Source: Flavobacterium sp. (lineage in GTDB: Bacteria > Bacteroidota > Bacteroidia > Flavobacteriales > Flavobacteriaceae). Taken from it: a stretch of 64,000 bases of DNA. Under the pieces are notes generated by a model. It had not been told where the DNA came from. It ran no database searches and was given only the letters and a program-made list of their open reading frames with translations. The first letter of the stretch is position 1, and each line of letters begins with the position of its first letter. The DNA is taken from assembly GCF_004211145.1 (NCBI RefSeq), contig NZ_SEBS01000012.1, positions 40,951-104,950 on the forward strand, in the 5' to 3' direction. A program made the translations under genes and the position numbers. Shown here one piece after another: positions 1-5,278 of the stretch.

Positions 1-446
1 GGGTTGTCCTTTGGCAAATGGATATACCTTAAACGCACCAACGTCCCGTTTGTTTTAAAATTTTCCTTGTTGTCGTCGTAATACGATTGCAATTCGGCTT
101 CGGTAATCGTCGTGTCGACCGATTGTTTGACCACTTCCTCAATGTAGGCCTTGGTATACAGATCGACTTTATATTGCTTGACGAGCTTGTCGAAATCGAC
201 TTTCCTCGCATCGCTCAAATTGAGTTCGGCGGCTTCGATGAGCAGTTTTTGCGACGCCCATCGGTCGATGAAACCACGAACGATCGCCACGCTGTCTTCT
301 TTCGACGTTCCCGACGGCACCAGATCTTTGATATCTTCGTTATACAAATAGGACTCGCCTACCCGCGCAACGGCTTCAGGCTTGGCTTTCGGGCCCGAGC
401 AGGCAATACAGCCCAGCAACAACCCTATGCCCAAAACCTTGTTCAT
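1..446 (-). CDS. SurA-like periplasmic lipoprotein / peptidyl-prolyl isomerase, 3'-truncated by window edge
   Basis: This minus-strand frame starts at the ATG at 446-444 and is still open at base 1, giving about 148 visible residues. The N-terminus (MNKVLGIGLLLGCIACSG) is a short lipoprotein-type signal ending in Cys. What follows is a helical region (VARVGESYLYNEDIKDLV, then a stretch containing FIDRWASQKLLIEAAEL) that resembles the N-terminal chaperone domain of SurA/PrsA-type foldases; the catalytic parvulin domain would lie outside the window. Its ATG overlaps the TAA of the upstream tandem-parvulin gene (TAATG), so the two are almost certainly translated from one message and act together in outer-membrane protein folding. 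The assignment as a PPIase-family member is inferred from the neighbour and the N-domain style; the isomerase domain itself is not visible. Confidence 0.75.
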   Translation of the reverse strand, partial: MNKVLGIGLLLGCIACSGPKAKPEAVARVGESYLYNEDIKDLVPSGTSKEDSVAIVRGFIDRWASQKLLIEAAELNLSDARKVDFDKLVKQYKVDLYTKAYIEEVVKQSVDTTITEAELQSYYDDNKENFKTNGTLVRLRYIHLPKDN

Positions 447-2410
447 TATTGGTTCATTTGCTTCTTGACCTTTTGGAACGTGTCGTTGTTCACCTTTAAC
501 GCGAACTCCGACTTGAGGTCTTTCACCCAATTTTTCTCGAGATATTCCTGGTAATCGTTGACTACGCGCCCTTTCGCCTCGTCGAGCGTTTTAGGGCCGG
601 CCGGCATTACCTTGTTGACTTTCGCGACGAAATAATAATCGCCTTCCTTGATGATTTCTGAAACGCCCGCCTCGAACTTCAAGCCTTTTGGCAACGCGTC
701 GTTTCCTTCTTCAAAAACACCTGCGGTCGTCATCACGTTTACTTTGTCTTTCGTGTTGAGTTTTTCCTTGATCGCGTCGGCAGTCTTGTCGGCCTTGAGC
801 ATCTTTTCAGCTTCTTTGACGACGTCTTGCTTGGTCGATGAGACGATCACGACATCAAGCCTGTTCTTCCATTGGTATTTCGCCTTGTTCGCGTCGTAGA
901 AATTCTTCAATCCGATCGTATCCGTTTTCGAACGCTCCCAGATTTCCTTTTCCATGAGGTCGAACAACAACAAACCGTCGCGGTATTCGTCCATCACGGC
1001 CGAAAATTCCGGGAATTCGTTCTCGAGGTTGTCGTTGTAATATTGGTTGAGTTGTTCGTCGAGGAATTTGTCGTACAACTTGTCGGTCAATTTGTTGATC
1101 GGTTTTTCAGTCAGACCCGCTTTTTGTTGTGAAAGCACGTATGTAAGGAAATCAGCCGACGGTACGTTTTTCTTATCGATCGTAACCAACGTCGACTCGA
1201 AATTCTTCAAATCCGGAGTTTCCCATTCGTTCTTGTAGATCGCATCGGTAACCGCGGCCGCAGCTTTCTTGTATTCCTTTTCGTTGCGTTTGATCTTGTA
1301 TTTCTTGTGCAGTTTCTCGTTCAACGAAGCCGTTATAAGGCGTGAACGGTCGTCCTTGCTGATCTTATTTTCGAGTTCGCCTTTCATCTCGTCCGATGTT
1401 TTCACAGGATAACGCTCGATGAATTTGATGATATGCCATCCGAACTGGCTTTCGATCGGTTCCGACAACGGCTTGTTTTTCGACAATGAAAACGCTGTGT
1501 TCTCAAACTCTTCGGAACTCAATTGCCCCGATCCGAAACGATTCAAGACGCCGCCTTTCGAAGACGAGGATTTGTCGTCAGAGAATTGTTTCGCAAGACT
1601 TTCAAAACTCTCGCCTTGCTGCAATTTGTTGTAGATGTCGTAGATTTTGTCTTTCGCTTTCTTGGCTTCGGCGGCATCGTCAGTCTTCGGTTTCAGGATC
1701 ATGATGTGCGCCACCGACATTTCGCCACGGTTGTCGCGGATGTCGTTCACCTTGATCACGTGATATCCGAAACGCGAACGGACCGGTTTTGAAATCTCGC
1801 CTTTTTTCGTGTGGTACGCGCCGCTTTCGAACGGATATACCATTCGGAATGCCGAGAAATAACCCAGATCACCCTGGTTTTCCTTAGCCGACGGATCCTG
1901 TGAATATTGTTCGGCGAGTTTACCGAAGTCTTCTCCGGCAACGGCCTTATTGCGAACTTCGACGGCTTGGTTGTAGGCTTTCAACGTATCGGCCGGAGCA
2001 GCGTTCTCGTCGACCAAGAATAAGATATGTGAGGCGCGGATTTCTTTTAGCGAACGTTGGTAGGCTTCATCCACAAGTTCTTTCGTGACTTTCGAATCGG
2101 TCAAATAGGTTTTGGCGAGTTGGCCGCGATACTGCTTGAGTTCGCCTTTGTAACCCTGACCGTTTTCAAGACCAAGCTTGTACGCTTTATTGATTTTGAG
2201 TTTGTAACCCACGAAAAGCTCGAGGTATTGGTCGAGGTTTTTTTGCGACTCGTCTTTTACAAGGTCGAGGTTTTTGTTGTAAACGCGGAGGAATTCGTCA
2301 ATATAGTACGGTTTTTCGTCGATAGTAAACAGCACTTCCTTTTTAGATTTTTGGGCTGTAGCGGCAGTTCCCGCGAGCAGCAATCCAATCAACAAATGTT
2401 TGATTCTCAT
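446..2410 (-). CDS. Periplasmic peptidyl-prolyl cis-trans isomerase with two parvulin (PpiC/SurA-type) domains
   Basis: A 654-residue secreted foldase. The open frame reaches up to 2500, but the ATG at 2410 is preferred: it gives a clean signal peptide (MRIKHLLIGLLLAGTAATAQ) and lies about 65 nt downstream of a good promoter. After a helical N-domain come two parvulin repeats at roughly residues 122-225 and 230-335. Each begins with the family pattern (ASHILFL, and AHIMIL), has the QYSQDPSAKENQGDLGYF or KQFSDDKSSSSKGG loop, and ends with FGYHVIKV or FGWHIIKF. The C-terminal 300 residues are charged and helical, with a possible degenerate third domain near VVIVSSTKQDVV. The family isomerises X-Pro bonds and chaperones outer-membrane and secreted proteins, which is plausible here given the large T9SS cargo downstream. 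It is first in an operon with the overlapping lipoprotein gene. Confidence 0.9.
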   Translation of the reverse strand: MRIKHLLIGLLLAGTAATAQKSKKEVLFTIDEKPYYIDEFLRVYNKNLDLVKDESQKNLDQYLELFVGYKLKINKAYKLGLENGQGYKGELKQYRGQLAKTYLTDSKVTKELVDEAYQRSLKEIRASHILFLVDENAAPADTLKAYNQAVEVRNKAVAGEDFGKLAEQYSQDPSAKENQGDLGYFSAFRMVYPFESGAYHTKKGEISKPVRSRFGYHVIKVNDIRDNRGEMSVAHIMILKPKTDDAAEAKKAKDKIYDIYNKLQQGESFESLAKQFSDDKSSSSKGGVLNRFGSGQLSSEEFENTAFSLSKNKPLSEPIESQFGWHIIKFIERYPVKTSDEMKGELENKISKDDRSRLITASLNEKLHKKYKIKRNEKEYKKAAAAVTDAIYKNEWETPDLKNFESTLVTIDKKNVPSADFLTYVLSQQKAGLTEKPINKLTDKLYDKFLDEQLNQYYNDNLENEFPEFSAVMDEYRDGLLLFDLMEKEIWERSKTDTIGLKNFYDANKAKYQWKNRLDVVIVSSTKQDVVKEAEKMLKADKTADAIKEKLNTKDKVNVMTTAGVFEEGNDALPKGLKFEAGVSEIIKEGDYYFVAKVNKVMPAGPKTLDEAKGRVVNDYQEYLEKNWVKDLKSEFALKVNNDTFQKVKKQMNQ

Positions 2411-2474
2411 TGGTTTAACTAAAGTTTTACGGTATAGATATTTCCATCGCTTCCCAGATAGAAAATACGACTGA

Positions 2475-2504
2475 CAAAAGTAGCAATTCAATCGTGGCAT
2501 ACAA
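2475..2504 (-). promoter_or_regulatory. Bacteroidota-type promoter for the tandem-parvulin operon
   Basis: On the minus strand TTG (2504-2502) is followed after exactly 19 bp by TACTTTTG (2482-2475), matching the published Bacteroidota consensus TTG / about 19 bp / TAnnTTTG. The expected 5' UTR to the ATG at 2410 is about 60 nt. It lies inside the longer open frame, which argues for the 2410 start. Confidence 0.7.
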
Positions 2505-2807
2505 GCATTGTGTTTACTATTAACAAATTATTATTAACAGATTTATGATCGGGATTTTTGGGTGTAATCGGCAGGAAAAGATGCGTTTAAAATTTCCATC
2601 GGTAAAAATATCGCAAACGAAACGCCCAACTATCGAATGCGGCGCGCTTTTCTTTTTAACGAATGTTTAGTAAAACCTTGACATCTATCGCCGTGAGGAT
2701 TTTCGTAATTAGTATTACCGATGCGGAGAAAAAAAGAAAAATGAAGCAGGACTGAATCGTGCGATATGGCGCATCAAAGGAAGAAACTAATAGCATAAAA
2801 TACCACT
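2505..2807. other. Divergent intergenic spacer, no gene seen
   Basis: This AT-rich spacer separates the minus-strand foldase operon from the plus-strand peptide-export cassette. I see no small ORF with a credible start. A TTGACA-like hexamer lies near 2677-2682, but no TAnnTTTG element occurs at the right distance, so the promoter of the membrane-fusion-protein gene cannot be placed. Confidence 0.5.
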
Positions 2808-3953
2808 ATGAGCATTTTCCCGAGAGAAATCCTGGACAATACCACCGAGGTTTTCAAATTCAAGCACACCGTGACAAGCAAGATAATCTATACGATTTTA
2901 CTTGCGGTCGTGATTATCGGCTTCCTGCTTTTGCCGATGATAAAGGTCGATGTTTATTCGTCGGCACAAGGTTTATTGACGCCCGACAAAGGCCGCGTCC
3001 CTATCGCGCTCATCAATTCGGGCCGAATCATCTACTCGGATCTCGAAAACAACAAAACCGTTAAGAAAGGCGACACGATATTGGTGCTCGACAACAGTTC
3101 GATCAATGAGAAACTTGAGCTCTCGTCGAACAAGATCGAAGACGTAACACTGTTCGTGAAAGACCTTACCTATCTCACAACGCAATCTGAAATTAAGTCC
3201 GACAGCCTGCAATCGCCGACGTACCAAAAAGCATTCTTGCAATACGAACAGGAAATCGCCGAACTCAAAACGCGCCTCGCCCAAGCCAATCGCGATTTCG
3301 AACGCGGCCGCCGACTCTACAAAAAAGGCGTGATCGCGAGGGCCGAATACGAAAGCGTACAACTCGAACACGATTTGGCGTTGAGCAAAATTTCGCGTCT
3401 CCAGAAACAACAGCAAAGTTCTTGGCAAGCCGATCTGATCACGAACCAGAATTTGATGGACGAATTGCAAAGCGGCAAGAAAATCCTCGGAAGCGACAAA
3501 TCGCACCAAATCGTCACGGCTCCGGTCTCGGGCACGATGCTCGACGTGGTGCAACTCGAGAAAGGCGGATACGTGAATCAGGGAACCGATATCGCGCAGA
3601 TTTCGCCCGACGGCAAACTCATCGTGGAATGTTACGTGAGTCCGTCGGACATTGGATTATTAAAAGTAGGAAATCCCGCGATTTTCCAGATCGACGCATT
3701 CAATTACAACCAATGGGGATTGGCGAACGGAAAAATCATCGAAATCGGAAAGGATGTCGAAATGCTCAATGGGAATCCGGCATTCCGCGTTCGATGCGAC
3801 GTCAATAAGCGTTATCTGCAACTCAAAAACGGCTTCAAAGGCAACCTCAAAAAGGGAATGACGCTAAATGCGCAATTCATTCTGACCGAACGCTCGCTGT
3901 ACCAACTTTTGTACGACGGCGTGGACGACTGGCTCAATCCAAGCCGAACTTAA
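2808..3953 (+). CDS. HlyD-family membrane-fusion (periplasmic adaptor) protein of a peptide exporter
   Basis: A 381-residue adaptor of the type I secretion / bacteriocin-export class. The first 25 residues are cytoplasmic and one membrane helix follows (residues 26-45, rich in I, L and V, ending LLLPMIKV). Next comes the first half of the lipoyl domain (GRIIYSDLENNKTVKKGDTI), a coiled-coil hairpin from about 85 to 220 (YEQEIAELKTRLAQANRDFE), the second lipoyl half (IVTAPVSGTMLDVVQLEKGG) and a beta-barrel region (ECYVSPSDIGLLKVGNPAIF). Such proteins link an inner-membrane ABC exporter to an outer-membrane channel; the matching C39 ABC exporter is encoded 1.3 kb downstream. No TolC-type gene is in the window. 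The HTH gene follows after 39 nt, so they probably share a transcript. Confidence 0.9.
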   Translation: MSIFPREILDNTTEVFKFKHTVTSKIIYTILLAVVIIGFLLLPMIKVDVYSSAQGLLTPDKGRVPIALINSGRIIYSDLENNKTVKKGDTILVLDNSSINEKLELSSNKIEDVTLFVKDLTYLTTQSEIKSDSLQSPTYQKAFLQYEQEIAELKTRLAQANRDFERGRRLYKKGVIARAEYESVQLEHDLALSKISRLQKQQQSSWQADLITNQNLMDELQSGKKILGSDKSHQIVTAPVSGTMLDVVQLEKGGYVNQGTDIAQISPDGKLIVECYVSPSDIGLLKVGNPAIFQIDAFNYNQWGLANGKIIEIGKDVEMLNGNPAFRVRCDVNKRYLQLKNGFKGNLKKGMTLNAQFILTERSLYQLLYDGVDDWLNPSRT

Positions 3954-3992
3954 ATCGAAAACTACAACTCACAACTATAAACCACCCCAATT

Positions 3993-4328
3993 ATGAAGAC
4001 ATTGAAAAGCCTCGAACGACTGCAACGACTGCACGATTTGATCCAGACCGAATCCACGGGAACGCCCGCCGAACTCGCCGCCCAAATGGACATCAGTGAA
4101 CGCCTTGTCTATAATCTGATCGACATGCTCAAGGATTTCCAGGCGTGCATCAATTACAGCCGCAGCCGTCGCACGTATTTTTATGAAGATGATTTCGTGC
4201 TTAAAGTCAACATTTCAGTAACCGTGATGACGCAGGCCGAAACGCGAGAGGTTTTTGCGGGAGCCTATTATGAAGAAAATGAGTTGTTGTTGCACAGTCT
4301 TTTCGGGCACCGACAATATATATGTTGA
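3993..4328 (+). CDS. Small winged-helix DNA-binding protein, putative regulator of the peptide cassette
   Basis: A 111-residue protein. The N-terminal 60 residues read as an HTH_11/DeoR-like winged helix: helix 1 is LERLQRLHDLIQTEST, the turn and recognition helix are AELAAQMDISERLVYNLID, and a wing-like segment follows (INYSRSRRTYFYEDDFVLKV). The C-terminal 40 residues (VMTQAETREVFAGAYYEENE) match no domain I know. It lies 39 nt after the membrane-fusion gene and just before the two peptide genes, and a terminator follows. The duplicated inverted repeats in front of both peptide genes are the obvious candidate operators. The DNA-binding fold is fairly clear; the regulatory target is inference. 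Confidence 0.75.
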   Translation: MKTLKSLERLQRLHDLIQTESTGTPAELAAQMDISERLVYNLIDMLKDFQACINYSRSRRTYFYEDDFVLKVNISVTVMTQAETREVFAGAYYEENELLLHSLFGHRQYIC

Positions 4329-4346
4329 ATTCACCAAAAACAATTT

Positions 4347-4371
4347 GAGTCTCGATGAGGCTCTTTTTTTT
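4347..4371 (+). terminator. Rho-independent terminator after the adaptor-HTH pair
   Basis: GAGTCTC (4347-4353), loop GAT, GAGGCTC (4357-4363) form a 7-bp stem with one G-U pair, followed by eight T. It isolates the upstream pair from the first peptide gene. Confidence 0.75.
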
Positions 4372-4415
4372 GCCCGACGTTAAAATAAATCTAAAACGCG
4401 AAATCCGCGACTTCC

Positions 4416-4450
4416 CTGCACGCTTGATGCAGTGGACGAACGTAACTTTG
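4416..4450 (+). promoter_or_regulatory. Promoter and candidate operator of peptide gene 1
   Basis: CTGCA (4416-4420), a 7-nt spacer and TGCAG (4428-4432) form an inverted repeat. A TTG at 4424-4426 lies within it, and 16 bp further comes a perfect TAnnTTTG (TAACTTTG, 4443-4450). The repeat overlaps the -33 region, where a repressor or activator would act. The arrangement recurs before peptide gene 2. A 5' UTR of about 55 nt precedes the ATG. Confidence 0.65.
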
Positions 4451-4511
4451 AAATATCAAAACAGGACAACACAACTTGTTTTGGTTAGTATAAACCTAAA
4501 ACTTTAGTATT

Positions 4512-4676
4512 ATGAAAACGCTAGAAAATTTATCAGCAGCCGAATTGAGAAACATTAACGGAGGTGGATTGCAAATCGGATTCTCCAATTCAACAACCGA
4601 TGAGGACGGAGCGACTTCGACCACGCAATTCGGAATCAGTCTGGATGATTTGTTCGACGATGTCCTTGGATTCTAA
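4512..4676 (+). CDS. Double-glycine-leader peptide 1 (54 aa), predicted exported acidic peptide
   Basis: A short gene starting MKTLENLSAAELRNINGGG. The leader has the LSxxELxxIxGG pattern of peptides cleaved by C39 peptidases, with cleavage predicted after Gly17-Gly18. The mature part of about 36 residues begins GLQIGFSNSTTDEDGATSTT and ends LDDLFDDVLGF. It contains seven Asp/Glu and no Lys, Arg, His or Cys. The neighbouring C39 ABC exporter and HlyD adaptor are the natural export route. It has its own promoter (TAACTTTG at 4443-4450) and terminator (4715-4746). Reality of the gene is supported by the paralogue at 5024, where core codons differ mainly at silent positions (for example Ser TCC versus AGC). 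The function, whether signal, bacteriocin or structural peptide, is unknown; the charge argues against a pore-forming bacteriocin. Confidence 0.88.
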   Translation: MKTLENLSAAELRNINGGGLQIGFSNSTTDEDGATSTTQFGISLDDLFDDVLGF

Positions 4677-4714
4677 GGACGAACGACAACGTATTTCCTT
4701 TGGGAAATGGAAAT

Positions 4715-4746
4715 GAGGAACGGCTGGATGTCGTTCCTCGTTTTTT
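4715..4746 (+). terminator. Terminator after peptide gene 1
   Basis: A perfect 8-bp stem, GAGGAACG (4715-4722) with CGTTCCTC (4732-4739), a 9-nt loop, then G and six T. It makes peptide gene 1 a single-gene unit. Confidence 0.85.
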
Positions 4747-4777
4747 GCGTTTGAAATTCGTTTACGGTTTTTTGGGC

Positions 4778-4810
4778 AACCCTTTAAGAGTTTCAAACTC
4801 TTAAAGGGTT
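4778..4810. repeat. Perfect 33-bp intergenic palindrome
   Basis: AACCCTTTAAGAGTTT (4778-4793), one central C, and its exact reverse complement (4795-4810). It follows a complete terminator and has no T-run of its own, so it is more likely a genomic palindromic repeat unit or protein site than a second terminator. Confidence 0.85.
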
Positions 4811-4926
4811 AAATCTAAAAATAAAAAAACAACGCCCTTTCCACATTTTCCCCAAAAATCGTTAAATAATCCCTCAACGCCTACCAATCGTTAAATCCAA
4901 CCCAAAAAACCGTTCAAACCTCGCCA

Positions 4927-4961
4927 CTGCAAGCTTTGTGCAGTGAACGAACGTAACTTTG
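4927..4961 (+). promoter_or_regulatory. Promoter and candidate operator of peptide gene 2
   Basis: The inverted repeat here is longer than at peptide gene 1: CACTGCA (4925-4931), 7 nt, TGCAGTG (4939-4945). TTTG (4935-4938) and TAACTTTG (4954-4961) provide -33-like and -7 elements. The leader region up to the ATG at 5024 nearly matches the gene 1 copy. Confidence 0.65.
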
Positions 4962-5023
4962 AAATATCAAAACAGGACAACACAACTTGTTTTGGTTATT
5001 TATAAACCTAAAACTTTAGTAGT

Positions 5024-5188
5024 ATGAAAACGCTAGAAAATTTATCAGCAAGCGAATTGAGAAACATTAACGGAGGTGGTTTAGGAATCGTCTTCAGCAA
5101 TTCGACAACCGACGAGGACGGAGCGACATCAACAACGCAATTCGGCCTGCAATTGGACGATTTGTTCGATGACGTCCTCGGGATCTAA
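5024..5188 (+). CDS. Double-glycine-leader peptide 2 (54 aa), paralogue of peptide 1
   Basis: It begins MKTLENLSASELRNINGGG and has the same length as peptide 1. Its core starts GLGIVFSNSTTDEDGATSTT and ends LDDLFDDVLGI. Replacements relative to peptide 1 are confined to Ala10Ser, Gln21Gly, Gly23Val, Ile43Leu, Ser44Gln and Phe54Ile; the seven acidic residues and the central SNSTTDEDGATSTTQFG block are unchanged. Predicted cleavage is after Gly17-Gly18 by the C39 domain encoded immediately downstream. It carries its own promoter and is followed by a terminator at 5226-5265. Two co-maintained variants could work as a two-component pair or be a simple dosage duplication; the sequence does not decide. 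Confidence 0.88.
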   Translation: MKTLENLSASELRNINGGGLGIVFSNSTTDEDGATSTTQFGLQLDDLFDDVLGI

Positions 5189-5225
5189 TCTCAATTCAGG
5201 TTCAAAAACCTAAATGTTTTGAAAG

Positions 5226-5265
5226 AAAAAGCAGGAACAGCGTAAAAGTTGTCCCTGCTTTTTTT
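5226..5265 (+). terminator. Terminator between peptide gene 2 and the exporter gene
   Basis: AAAAAGCAGG (5226-5235) pairs with CCTGCTTTTT (5254-5263); the stem extends inward through ACA/TGT and a T-run runs to 5265. The exporter ATG lies only 14 nt beyond, so exporter expression may depend on read-through. Confidence 0.8.
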
Positions 5266-5278
5266 GATATTTTTAGAT

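Larger units (their letters stand above)
4416..5188. repeat. Tandem duplication of promoter, leader and peptide gene
   Basis: Copy 1 (4416-4676) and copy 2 (4927-5188) are homologous from the inverted repeat to the stop codon, with a 1-nt indel in the 5' UTR. About 53 nt around the -7 element and 5' UTR are identical, as is nearly all the leader-coding DNA. The core-coding parts have diverged mostly at synonymous sites. The 250-bp spacer between the copies is not duplicated. Confidence 0.9.

Noticed and set aside
2973..3554. Minus-strand frame of 193 codons opposite the HlyD gene
   Set aside because: The plus strand encodes a complete, recognisable membrane-fusion protein; the antisense frame shows no family features.
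3993..4030. Similarity of the HTH protein start (MKTLKSLERLQRL) to the peptide leaders (MKTLENLSAAEL)
   Set aside because: The match is limited to MKTL and spaced leucines; there is no Gly-Gly site and the region forms the first helix of the winged-helix domain.
5249..5278. Upstream alternative start of the C39 exporter
   Set aside because: It would start within the terminator stem and add a non-conserved hydrophobic decapeptide; ATGs at 5279 or 5285 are better placed.
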